From: Epiperipatus broadwayi
Taxonomy: Eukaryota; Onychophora; Udeonychophora; Euonychophora; Peripatidae
Reading direction: 5' to 3'
Length of the DNA stretch: 64,000 bases
NCBI GenBank assembly: GCA_028023455.1
Contig: JAQFVV010012537.1
Coordinates: 436,001 to 500,000, forward strand
The notes beneath the pieces are model-generated. The model did no database searches and had not been told where the DNA came from. It worked only from the letters and a program-made list of their open reading frames with translations. Of the stretch, positions 1-12,000 are shown piece after piece. How positions within the stretch are numbered: the first letter of the stretch is position 1; the number at the start of each line of letters is the position of its first letter. The position numbers were made by a program, and so were the translations under genes.

Positions 1-102
1 AAAAAAAAAAGTTACCTGATATTAAAACAGAATGAAAAAATAGTAAATGTTTAGGGAAATGGATGTGTAATTCAATAAAGATGGGTAATATTAAAAATAG
101 CA

Positions 103-330
103 TATGGTTGGTTTATAAAATTAGTTGTGAGTTTTGCAATGATATATATAGATCAGTCAGGCAAGACTGCCATTGAAAGAGGTAAGGAGCATAATAGAGC
201 AATTACAAGAAAGAATATAAGATCAAGGCCAAATATACATTTTTTGGAAACTGGACATAGAATGAATTGTGGGAAAAAATATTCAGGTAATAAAATGTTA
301 AAAATTACAAAAAAAAAAAATGTTATAAAA
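103..330 (+). pseudogene. Penelope-like element GIY-YIG endonuclease remnant
   Basis: Decayed C-terminal endonuclease of a Penelope-like retroelement. Reading across one frameshift in an (AT)n run near 145, the sequence gives a VYKI-type strand with a C-x2-C pair (CEFC), then IYIDQSGKT (family YIGQ[TS]GR, with Gly replaced by Asp), ERGKEHNRAI (the R..EH helix) and FLETGHRMN (the E-x-GH motif). This order is characteristic of the GIY-YIG domain that follows the reverse transcriptase in Penelope-like elements. No reverse transcriptase is seen in the 100 bases upstream within the window. The G-to-D change and the frameshift make activity unlikely. A second remnant lies on the minus strand at 11395-11690. 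Confidence 0.6.
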
Positions 331-545
331 CTTTGTATATTCAAAAATGGACATTGCTTGGTATTCATGTAATCATCATTGTATAAAATTGTATAAATCA
401 TTTAAATAAATTGTTATTTTATAAAAAAAAAAAATTTAAAGAAATGTGTAAACATGATTAAAGATTTAGCGCAATTAGGGGGAAAGTGGTCATCAATTTA
501 TTGAAAACTTTATAGAGTTATTATTTTTAGATTATTTTGTAAATT

Positions 546-1082
546 CATCATCATCATCATTATCAACCATTATCAATCCACTGCAGGATGAAGGTCTCTC
601 CAAGTTTAATCCATCTTCTCCGATCTTTAGCTTCTCTTCTCCACATCACCCCTGCACACTTTTTTATTTCATCCATCCATCTCACATGTGGTCTCTTTCT
701 GGGTCTTTTACAATCTCTTGGAATCCAGTTTAAAATTTCAATTGTCCATCTATTATCATCTCTTCTAACAATATGTCCAGCCCAACTCCACTTCAATCTT
801 TTAATTTTTTCAATGAGGTCAGTAACACCTGTTTGTTCTCTTCCCATACATTGCGTTTACGATCTCTTCTTGTTACTCCCAACATACATCTCTCCATACT
901 TCTTTGAGTGGTCTGAAGTCTCTGAATTGCTCTTCTATTAAGTGTCCAACTCTCAGATCCATAAGGAAGAACTGGTAAAACACATTTGTTAAAAACCTTC
1001 CTTTTCAAACACATAGGCATATTTCCTTTTAGTATCAAGTTATTTCTACGAAAAGCAGTCCAATCAAGTTTAATTCTATGAT
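546..1082 (-). mobile_element. 5'-truncated RTE-clade retrotransposon fragment, 3' end
   Basis: Minus-strand copy of the last ~530 bp of the RTE element whose long copy is at 49247-52475. It starts with the family's ATG/ATC-rich 3' tail (546-560, read as GATGATG on the minus strand) and contains the conserved C-terminal text in two frames: MILKGNMPMCLKRKVF, then GHIVRRDDNRW and RWMDEIKKCAGV. One frameshift separates these, so the copy is dead. Homology stops at about 1082, the usual 5' truncation of target-primed insertions. A loose duplication (attattttgtaaa before the tail, atattatgtaaaa after the truncation point) may be its target site. Confidence 0.85.
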
Positions 1083-1286
1083 ATATATATTATGTAAAAA
1101 ATAAAAAAGGTTGTAATAACTGTAATAATTTCTCTGTAAATATATTGGGGGGAAAAAACCCCTTCTGTTATATACTGTCATTTATAAATGGCTATTTGAT
1201 ATTTGCAATTAATATTATTCTTTTGTAATTATTATGCTTATCTTTAAATTATAATTTGCTGGTGACAGAATATATCTTTCTAGATA

Positions 1287-1551
1287 ATATTTACTAAGGC
1301 TGTAACCTCAAGAATGTGCACGTAAAAATGCGATAGTAGGGACCTCTACAGGTCTTAACCACAAGCTTACGTTTTGGAAGAGGGGAATCCTTCTTTACTT
1401 CAACTTACTTTCTATATAAATAGGTGAAGCTGAAGCGGTTAGACCTGTAGAGGTCCCTACTATCGCATTTTTACATGCACATTCTTGAGGTTATAGCCTT
1501 AGTAAATATTACTTATGTAATCAATGTGCGTTTAAATAAATTTATAATTAC
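1287..1551. mobile_element. Foldback insert with 13-bp target duplication
   Basis: Inverted arms of about 70 bp (1287-1357 and about 1441-1511) read aaggctgtaacctcaagaat on the left and the complement on the right, around an 80-bp loop. After the right arm a unique 40-bp tail (1512-1551) follows that has no partner on the left. The whole unit is bounded by a perfect direct duplication atctttctagata at 1274-1286 and 1552-1564. Arms alone would suggest a MITE, but a 13-bp duplication and a one-sided tail are atypical for TIR transposons. A half copy of the same family lies at 12346-12455. Confidence 0.8.
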
Positions 1552-2094
1552 ATCTTTCTAGATATTAAATCTCAGAATCAACAAGAATAACCTAAGTTTT
1601 GTGTGAATTTTCATTTATATTATAATAGATGTCCTGGAGATTGTAAATAAACCACTGAAAAATTGCAAAATTGACAAAATATATTTATGATTAATTCAAT
1701 ACATTTGGAAATGGAATGCTAATTAACTTTAAAAAAAAAAACAAAAAAAACAATATAAATAAGATTTAGCCATCAAGATTTTTGAAGCATTACATCTTTC
1801 ATTGTCAAATATAAATTGATAATTTATGTCTCATATTGTTTTAAGACTGTGGATATTATGTTCATTGATGACTTTTTTTGACATATCTCAAAAAAAGTGG
1901 TTGTTGCAAAAAAAGTTAAAAAGAGTAAATTTTCTCCCCTCATCTTTATCCCATTTTAATATACCTATAACTATAAACATATAGTTTACTAGAAAAAGTT
2001 GTAGTTATGTGTTTATATTTAATCTAACTACAATTAAAAATAAATTGCTCGATAAGAGCACATTTCAGATTTTAAAGTTTTTTTTTTAAGTAAT

Positions 2095-2170
2095 GGAAAG
2101 AGTTCCGAAGACTATTGGGCAATCGAAACTGCTATGTATTTTTGAAATTAGAATACAATAAAATGTTGTA
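2095..2170 (+). repeat. Repeat end carrying GAAGACT-loop-GTCGAAAC-like motif
   Basis: The stretch ccgaagactattgggcaatc followed by gaaactgc resembles 37199-37232 (tgatgaagactgctggacag then tcgaaactgt). Both are small stem-loops flanked by GAAGA on the left and CGAAAC on the right. They look like ends of the same interspersed repeat; nothing else of the element is recognised here. Confidence 0.35.
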
Positions 2171-2659
2171 TTGGCATTGAATTAAGTGCATAAAAGCAAG
2201 TAGTGATATTGTTTAGTGAAATATCTACTTCTATAAAAAAAATTATAAATGTAAACAAGCAAATTTGCACAAACATGGAAGTGTTTTAAATAAAACTTGC
2301 AACTTGATTAAATTGAATTCCAATAATTATGAACTTAAAAATGTCAATTATTAGAAATACACTATGAGAAAATAAATTTAAATAATTTCTATACAAATTA
2401 AGTTTTTTACTAATGTTATGCAAATTAATTAAATGAAACTGTAAAAAGAAAAAGATATGTAACAATTGCATAATGTTGCAGCGATCTTAAAATTAATTTT
2501 CATTTAACAATTGCATCTTTCATTCAATAGACACAAATAAATATAAAACATTAAGATATTGAACGAACATGATATGGAAAGTAGCATTCAAAACAACTTT
2601 GTTGGCTTAAAATAAATAAATTAGATAGTTACAATAAATAAAGAAGACTATGTAATTAC

Positions 2660-2758
2660 CAAAGTCTCTATTTCCTGAGACCATTCAGAACATACTAACA
2701 GCTCGTATAAAATAATTTCTTCTGAAGTATTACTTTCGTCATCTTCAGACGAAGCCAT
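2660..2758 (-). CDS. First coding exon of an unrecognised divergent gene
   Basis: On the minus strand an ATG at 2758 opens 33 codons (MASSEDDESNTSEEIILYEL..., ending in SQEIETL). A GT donor (gtaattac, 2652-2659) follows directly, so this is most simply the first coding exon of a spliced gene. The start is acidic and serine-rich, followed by a hydrophobic/aromatic stretch (IILYELLVCSEW). It is divergent from PPCDC with 193 bp between the two ATGs, and its composition is clearly less AT-rich than its surroundings. Downstream exons are not found between 1 and 2651 and probably lie outside the window. I do not recognise the family. A chance ORF is less likely because ATG, donor and position all agree. 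Confidence 0.55.
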
Positions 2759-2951
2759 GTTGGCATTAATTCGAACCAGTATCTCTTTTTTTGGGTTTTT
2801 CAAAAAGAAACTATAAAATATAAAAACAAAACAATTTCTATTTATTGCAATTAATTTTCATCTAATTTTTAGAGATACATAAAGTTTACGCTACATAAAC
2901 AATGAAAGATCATGAAAAAATTTGTGTTGGAGAGTATAAATTAATTTAAAT
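2759..2951. promoter_or_regulatory. Likely bidirectional promoter between PPCDC and the divergent gene
   Basis: Only 193 bp separate the minus-strand ATG (2758) from the PPCDC ATG (2952), so both 5'UTRs and core promoters must share this interval or overlap. It is AT-rich with several TATAAA-like strings, for example near 2813 and 2935, which cannot be told from background composition. The call rests on head-to-head geometry. Confidence 0.45.
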
Positions 2952-3077
2952 ATGGCCGCTAATAATTTTGATTCACTTGTTGGAAAGTCTAAAAATATTT
3001 TGATTGGTTTAACTGGCAGTGTTGCGACGATAAAAATTACCAGTTTAGTTAATTCATTACGTCTTTTAAACAGAGAG
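2952..3077 (+). CDS. PPCDC: PPCDC exon 1
   Basis: Forty-two codons from the ATG at 2952 (MAANNFDSLVGKSK...) to the phase-0 donor gag|gtaaag at 3078. This start is chosen because it precedes the flavin-binding ILIGLTGSVATIK by a normal short N-terminus, and no in-frame ATG is nearer. Open frame continues into the intron to about 3158 but diverges from the family after LLNRE, supporting splicing here. Confidence 0.93.
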
Positions 3078-6000
3078 GTAAAGTTACATAAAAGGAACTT
3101 TTTGATATATCGTGACTCATTTGTTCGCGTAAGATTTTTTAGAGTAATCGTTTGTTGATAAAATTAAATTAATAAATACTGTATATATTTTGGTAGTAGA
3201 ATCATATTAGTAATAAAAATCTATTTAGTCTGTAAATAAAAATATATTTAGCGTGTGAACTGTAGAATTTACATAATTTTATTGCAAGACATGTTAACTG
3301 AAAAGTATTTAATTGTAAGAATCTTTAAATTTTGCATTCATGGAGAGGGGGAGGGGGGATATATTGTACCAACTTTAAAAATGATATAGTATAATTCGAA
3401 ATTTCCTCATCTACAGAGCATTTTCCACATTTTTTTTATTCAGAGAACACGTCATTTGTTGTTAGTTGGTCTAAAGGGATGTTTGATAACCATGTAGTTA
3501 ATATGATTGCTAATGCAAATTAAAGTAAAAAAGTGTTAACAAGAATTATAAATGTTCTTAATAAATTCACCGGTTGCGCCCAATTTTAGAAATTTATGTG
3601 TAAAGCGATGATAAAAGAGAGCATTATTCTGTCTCTGAAATTAGCATTTTCAAGTATTATTGGTCTCCAAATTTTATTCGATCCATAACATCTTCTCTAT
3701 ATTAATCCAGAAATTTTTTTATCACATCCATTTCACATGTGTTCTTATTTTAGATTTATTACAGTCTCATTAGATATAGTTTAAGTCTTCTCCATCTATT
3801 GCCATTTTTTTCTAATAACATTTCTAGTCTTATAATTAGCAACATTTCTAGTCTTGTCTCATTTTATCTTTTTAATTTTTTCAATGGGTAATAATAATTT
3901 TCTCACTATTATATTTTGATTTTAATTCATTCTTATTAATTCCAACATACAAATCTTCATAGTTTTGCTATGTAGTTTGAAATTTGTATTGCTCTTCTGT
4001 TAAGTTTGTAAGTTTTGGATTCATTTGTAATTAATGCTAAAATATTTGTTAAAAATCTTTTTTTCAACTACATAGACATATTTCCTTTTAATATTAAGGT
4101 ATTTGTACTAAAAACACTTCTACTTTAAGTCAATGATTAATTTCATTCATTATATTTTATCAGTATTAATAATCTGTTCAAACTATTTGTAATTGTTAAC
4201 TCTTCAAATTCAATATTTTTGAAAAGCCATTGAACTTTATTTTAACCTTCTTTAATGTTTACTTTCAGTCTTTTTGTTTTCATGTAATACTTCATAAAAT
4301 ACTTCAATTACTGAAGCTCTGAAATATTATTAACAAAATTATCCACATCTACAAAATCTAGAGACTCAAATAACCTTCATTTATATTTATTCTCTTAGTT
4401 TTCCATTTTACTTCATAAAATACTTTTTGTAAAAACTAAAAAGATTTAAAGAGATAAATTCATCCTCACATCTTTAATGATCATTGTTTGGCAATATTCT
4501 CCTATGTCTTTATGCTCTAAACTTTAGACATCGCAGAAATGTTTACTGAGTCAAATTTTTTTTTATAATTAACAAACCCAATGTCAAATAGTTACTCATA
4601 CTTATTGATTTTTTTTTTTTTTCTATAACTTTCCTTAATACTTGTATATGATCTATTATGCTATAATTACTTTTTAAATCCATCTTGTTGTTTTGGTTGG
4701 TTTGAATCCAAATTTTTTTTAGATAAATAGTAATAATCTTAATGAAAATCTTGTATGGAATTGAAGATCTAATTTTTAACCATGTCATCTCATTTTTTTT
4801 TTTTTTGTAAATAATCTTTAAAATTCTATCTTTTATTAGTTCTTCTATAGGAGTTTTTTCACTTTTTGTATTATCATAGATGCAAGAAAATTCTTGTGAC
4901 AGTTTTTGATGTTCTAGTGACATATATTTTATTGAAAGTGATGGAAGATTTGTTGATTGGATTACAGTTGAATTTTTCTGAATATAAAATTGGACTGTCT
5001 GCACATGTATATAATTAAAATGTTAATTAAATTTTTGTAATTGACGTATAGACAATATGATAACAATCAACCCTTAAACCTTGAATAATTGGCTTTATTG
5101 TCTTAGACAGTATATGTATAATTGTCACTCTTCATTAGTACATTCACTCTAGAAAAATTTATGTACAACCTGAATATCTTTGAATGATGATAAAAGATAA
5201 TATATGTAAATACGCGGGGATCATGCAGGAAAGACATATAAAAACCTGCAGTAGTAGATGAGCTGATATATTGGATATATATGTAGTTGCAGGCAGAGTG
5301 TTAATGGTAGATTTTATTAAATGACTTTGTATGTGAATAAATTTAATCCCTATAACCACAGAATATATGGATTTTAAAGATTGCAAAATAATTTCTAATT
5401 ATTATTTATTCATCTATTTATATACATTTATTGGCAAGTGAATAAATTTGTGTTGTTAAGTTTAAATTGGCATAGTTTTTCTTTTTTAATAAAGTTATTG
5501 ATGCTACCGGGCTGGTATTGAAAGAATATCCCTTGAACACAGCAAAAATATTGATTTTTTTTCTGTTCACATTAGATATATTGTTTTAAAATTACAATAT
5601 TCTATTATTGTTTTCAGTATTTTTGTTTTTTAATAGTTAAATTGCATAGGAATCTTAATGGCCATAAATCTTATTTTTTATATTTTAAAACATAAATTTA
5701 AAGATATAAATTTGTGATTAGCATAGGTAAGAAATTTTATATTAGTGGGTATATTTAAGCCAATTTGTACCTTGTGAGATAGTGATGTCATAGAAAAATA
5801 TCAAGCTACTAACAGCATGATTGTTCAGGTACTTAATATTTCTAGTTCGACTGATGAATGAAGATTGTTCATGAAATACATGCATAATGAAAGGGTGTGG
5901 GGTGGGAATCAAATTCTGTGCTGGTAAATGACTGCTATATGGTAAAGTTGAGGTGAAGAGAGCACTGATAAAAAAAGATTTTGAAATATATATAAGTACT

Positions 6001-9000
6001 ATCACGTGTACACCATATTTTCAGCTGATAATCAATTAGTTATCCCAGTAATTTTTAATGACATCAAAGCATATTTTAAATCGTAAAATTAGTAGTGAAC
6101 CCAACATTTTGATTAATAACTTTTTCCTAATCTGAATATTATCTAATATTCACTTAAAAAATTAATTCATTTCCTTTTTAGAAGATTGTAAATGTGTTTA
6201 ATTTAGTATTTATTTTCACGTTTGTTAAATACATTAGTTCATTTCCAATTAGTAAAGTTATAGATTGCTATTTTGTATGAAATAAAATTACTTCTCATTA
6301 TTTTTGCAAATAAATTGATTCACTTCAAAATGTAAATACATGTTTGTTTATTTTCACTAATTAATGTTATAGGTTGCCATTTTGTATTAAATAAAGTTAC
6401 TTGTCGTCATTTATCAAAATTGATAAAGTTTGTCAGAAAATCTCATGCAGACATTACTTTACGAGATCGCAAAGTTAGAAAGGTATTGCCGGATTTATAC
6501 TTATATGAAATCTCATCTCTGGATTAATACATAAGTATCAGTTGTTGCTATATCCCTGAAGTTGATTACTAAACATTTAAAATATTGGAAGAGAAAGACA
6601 GTAATGCAAAAAAGAGTCATTAAAAACAATAAAATGAGAAAATTGTTACTTTTAGAAAAGTATATAAATTTAAAGTAATAAAGTATATGACTTGACATTT
6701 AGAACTTGTTAAATCATGCAATCAAGATAATTGGTTGTCTAGTGAGGATATTGTTGAGTCATTGATTTTGAAAAATAATTTTTGGCTTTTCAAATATTTT
6801 AACTAAGTAACCCTTCCAAATAAATTACTTTATGATTTTATTAACCTCATCAGTAGGCAATGAATTACTGCTTAGATGTTTGTCACAAAACAATTGTCTT
6901 GGATATGTTATTTGGCTGATTATTTTAATATATCAAAGGTTGTAATTGAATATTGTAAGCAACTTGATTGACTATTTAATTAAATATTATTTGAATAAGT
7001 TAGTTTATATATTTATTCCAGTTTAGCAAAATGTATATTTGAATTACCTATTTATATTGAGAATATGTATTGGTGATGATCTAGTAGATATAAAATATAG
7101 GTGTTTTATAATTTTAAAGTAAAATTTTAACAATTTTGGACAGTAGAGTTGAAAATTTTTTTAAAAATGTATATGTATTTATAATAATACTAAGGCCAAA
7201 ACATAATTTACACTAGAAATAATAATTAATTAAATACTGCTCCTATTGTATATGGTCTATCCACCAGTTGGAGTCACATAACACCTTAAGACAGTCTTAT
7301 GTTATGGTAGGACTAATAATTTGTTAGAGCCATCAGAGAGAATAATGAATAAGTACATAGAATTGATTAGGAATTTGAATAAGATTAAAGGAAGAGTAGG
7401 AGTAGTTGGATTATTACCAAGATTTGACAAGAGATATATGTTAGATAGGGCATGTTCTATAAATGAGAGATTGAAAAAATTGTGTGAGAGAAATGATGTT
7501 ATGTTTGTGGATGTGTGGGATTTTTTTATTGGAAAGAGGGAGCTATATAGTAAAAATGGATTGCACTTAGGGAAACAAGGAAGTAAAGTTTTAGGGAGTC
7601 TGATTTATAAAGAATATAGTTTGGGAAACTTATAAAGGGAGTGAGTGTTTAAATTGCAGTGTTATGAGAAAAGAGAAGAATGGACGGGATGTAAGAAATA
7701 AACAAAGGATAGTGATTTAAATATAAATGTAAATGTGAAGAGGGAATGGGTTTGTAAAATTAATAGTTAGCGAGTTATTTATAAATGTAAAGGAGAAGAA
7801 AGAGTCAAAAGAATTTATAAAAGAATAGCTAGGAAAGAAGAAATTGTTAAAATTGGGTATTTGAATATGCAAGGTTATAGGAGACCAGAAAAGTGGCTGG
7901 AGTTAAACGAGGCAACTAAAAATAAAGAGCTTGAAGTATTAGCAGTAGTGAAAACGCGTCTAAGAGAAAAAGAACCTATTCTGGAAGACTTGATATGGCA
8001 GGGTATGACTGTAGAGTTTGCCCATTATTGAATGCAAATATGTTTTTTTTTTAATAGAAAATTTTAAACTTTCCAAATATAAACAACTTGTTTGTAATAA
8101 CATACAAATAGACAATACAGGTTAGTAATTACATAACATTTTGAGTAGTAGTATTCTTCTTCAGGTGTTGCTGGCGTATATGCACAGTGACAGAATAGCT
8201 CGGTAGAGCATTTGCCATAAATTCGATATTCAAGAATCTAAAGGTGCAAGTTCAACTTTTAAGCAAATATTGTCACTGTGCATATAGGCCAACAACACCT
8301 GAAGAAGAATGGAGAATAATAATACTCGAAACGTTGAGTAATTACTAACCTGTATTGTCTATTTGTGTGATATTACTAATAAGTTGTTTGTATTTGGAAA
8401 GTTTAAATAAAGTTTAAAATTTTCTATACATTCAACATTCACTCATAAATGATGGAAATAGTCCAACATATCACATCTTATAATATACCATCATTACAAA
8501 CCTTCAGACAAATAAAAACAGTTATATTTGGTGGGGGGTACAATGGCAGTGGATTGCTATGTGTTTCATATAAATTTAATCATATTTTTTAAATAATGTG
8601 AAAGCTATATGTGTTACAATGACTCATTCTTTGGATTAAAATTGATGCAGTTGATTTTTGATTATTTGTATTAAATATTTGATTATGTTGAATAATTTAA
8701 TGTGATGAAATGAATAGAGCTTTGTTAAATTAAAAGAAGAAATATTTCAATTCTCCTATGGCAGTTAATGAAGATGTGTATATATACTTATCAGTCATTG
8801 TTGATAAAGAATATTTTTAAAGAGAATAGTTGATCATCCCATATTTACTAAAAAAAGTGGAATAAAGCCTCAAATAAATGAAATAGTTAAATATGTTTTA
8901 GCTCTTTTTATTAAGAAAATATAAATCATATGATGAATTCAGATTAAATTTTAAATAAGGATACAGAATCCATTGGTTAGAAATACCACATACTTATCCT

Positions 9001-12000
9001 TTTGAAATGTAAATGAGAAATATGTTTATTTGTATAATCCTTGAAAAGATTGACCTATGGTATTACTATTATATAAATTTGCTTTGAGATACTGAATTCA
9101 AAGCCAGTCAATATTATAAATAAAATTTATTTATTTTTCTTATTTTTTTATTTTAATGGTCTTTCGGCTGAGCACTTATATTTAGCAAAGTTTGATTGTT
9201 TAGATATTGTAATGTGTGTTTGCCTACACAGTCCTTATGAAAGCACATACACTTAAAATTGTCTTATCGCATAGTGGGGAGATGAAATTGGGATGTCAGT
9301 GATGCTTAATATTTGAGTAAAGAATAATTTAAAAGCACTTATTGATAAAAGTATAATTAAAATAGTAATATTTGTCATATCATAAATATTTAAGGTAAAC
9401 AACCCTTTTATTCAGTTTATTAGCATAATGCAAATGAAATTAATATCTGTGCCATTAACCAGGATATAAATATAAACCAGAATTATAATAGATATAACAT
9501 TATATTTATATTCCAACTTTTATTTATAATACTTATAGGTCATAAAACAGTAATTTTGCTACATTATTGTACTCAATTAGAAGTTAGGTAATTATATTTC
9601 CAAAAAATTGTAAAAGACTAGAAAAAGATCAATAGATCAATGAAGCAAAGAAGTTTGCTGATGTAAAGGGAAGAAGAAGGGTTTTGGATTGCAGGAACTG
9701 AATTAAACTTGGAAAGAACTTCATCCTGTAATAGACCGATATTGTTTATAAACAAGGCAAAACTCTCCATACAGTAGTGTCACCCTGTGTCAACCAGAGA
9801 TGCCAGAAGGCTTGTGCATAAAATCCCTATCTAATGCCTACTCATCCAATATCCCCAGACTAGTTTCTGGCTTGTGGCCTTCGTCAGTGAGGAGCTTGGG
9901 ATCTGAGAGCACTGCACCTAGATCTTAGGATCTAATGCAACCCTCCAGTAACCACCTTTTATGTCTACTTAACTGTAAAACTATGAGAATGAAATTGAAA
10001 ACACAAAAATATTTTCAGTCTAACTTGTTTATAAATAATTATGTGCTAGTGTAAGAGATGGTGATTATGTGATGCTTAATGATTTAACACCAATCCTGCC
10101 TAATAGGATAGTGGTGGCTATGGTTGTTAAAGAGCCAAAGACACCAAAATGTATGAGAGCTGAACTGAGTTCAGATCCATATGACTATATAAGCTATTGA
10201 GCTTAGATTGAAAATATTTTTGTGTTTTCAATTTCATTCTCATAGTCTTACAGTTAAGTAGAGATAAAAGGGTGGTTGCTAGAGGGTTGCATTATATCTT
10301 AAGATCTAGGTGCAGTGCTCTCAGATCCAAAGCTCCTCACTGACAAAGGCCACAAGCCAGAAATTAGTCTGGGGTTACTGGATGAGTAGGCATTAGATAG
10401 GGATTTTATGCACAAGCCTTCTGGCATCCATTGATTACTCTGGTTGGCACAGAGTGGCACTACTGTATGGAGAGTTTTGCCTTGTTTATAAACAATTATG
10501 TGCTAGTATAAGAGATGGTGATCAAGTGATGCTTAATGATTTAAGACCGATATTGGTTGAAAAATGATGATGATAATGAAGCGTGCTTTATGAAATTAAA
10601 TTATTCATTACTAAAAATAAATTTTAATGTAATTATCATGTTTAATATCTATGAAAATATCTAAGGAGAAAAAATCCGTCTTCAAAGATCTAACTAGAGT
10701 GATTAGAATATTTATGAGTAATCGCAATCAGAGCTGGGGGAAAGGATTAATACCAGAAGTGGAGAAACAACGAGAAAAGACTGAATCAAATTTGGCTATA
10801 TGATATTGTCCTTTACTATTTTAATTTATTGATGATTGATATATACAGTGATATTTAAATACTTATAATTAGAAAAGGATGACTATGCACTTAGTTTATT
10901 CCTTTTCACTTTTCAGGAGAATTGGATTGACCAAAAGTGATGATGATCAGAATATTAGTATTCAATTTAGTACTGAATATTTTTGTACTCATTTATACAT
11001 GTTCATTTGTACTCCTTACATGAAATTATATCCACATCCATGCCCATATATGGTGCAGTTCATTATTAGGATGAAGGAATATTATAAAACACTAGCTTAT
11101 ATATATATAATTATAGACATTAAAAGTCTAAAGCTAAACTAGTCAATAAAATAATCAAAATTATTCCAAATTCAAAACTAAAACAGACTATCCAAAGAAA
11201 TCTAAAATGTAACCATGTTTTCACTGCTACAGGCAGACTTATCATGTGTAAAAGACTAAAACAACAAATTTATACTACATATTACCTCTATTCCCACTTA
11301 CACCCGATACACTCTTAATATTAAAAGGACTTTTTAATTGCTTCAGAATCAAATTTTTAAGAATAAAGATTCTTTTAATTATTCTTTATATTTCATTTTT
11401 TTTCAAAGAAGACAACCTTACCCTCATCAGAACTAATAGTGTGGCCTATATTTCTTTCATGGATATATAAAGCAGAACTGAGATATTTATTTCTAACTTT
11501 ACTTTTATGTATCTTTATCCTTTCATTTAAGCTCAAACTATTCTGATCTATGTATACCTTTTTACAAAAGCAAGGATAATATAAACTACTCCAGGAATAA
11601 TCTTTCTATCAAAAGTTTCCTTTGCATTGTTTAATTAGAAGAGACTTGATCTCAGACTTTCAAGCTTTCCACAGCCATTCACTCCATCTTATTCAACTGA
11701 TGCACATGACTATATACATGTGAAAAAGACCCTTTTTCCAAATAAATTTCTATTTTTTTTTTACAGTTCTATAAGAAGATAATTTAAAAGACAAAGAAAT
11801 AAAAATCATATTTTTCTTTATCCTTCACATTACTAGAGTTATTAACACCACCATAATTACTATAATTTTTAACAAATTTATCAGAATAGCTAACATTCAA
11901 ATAGTCTTTATAAAATTGATCTTTTTGAAACATAACTACCTCATTAGAATTATTTAATCTCTGATTTCTATTGCAGTAATTTCTTAATTATAATTATGTA

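Noticed and set aside
563-847. Open frame with RWMDEIKKCAGV text, looks like a conserved protein
   Set aside because: It is the C-terminal part of the RTE retrotransposon, repeated at seven other places, not a host gene.
3078-3158. Continuation of the PPCDC exon 1 frame past the donor
   Set aside because: Diverges from the family after LLNRE and is followed by a stop; the exon 2 junction restores the conserved text.
10879-11142. 87-codon plus ORF
   Set aside because: No recognisable motif, low complexity towards the end; adjacent to the Penelope-like remnant on the other strand.
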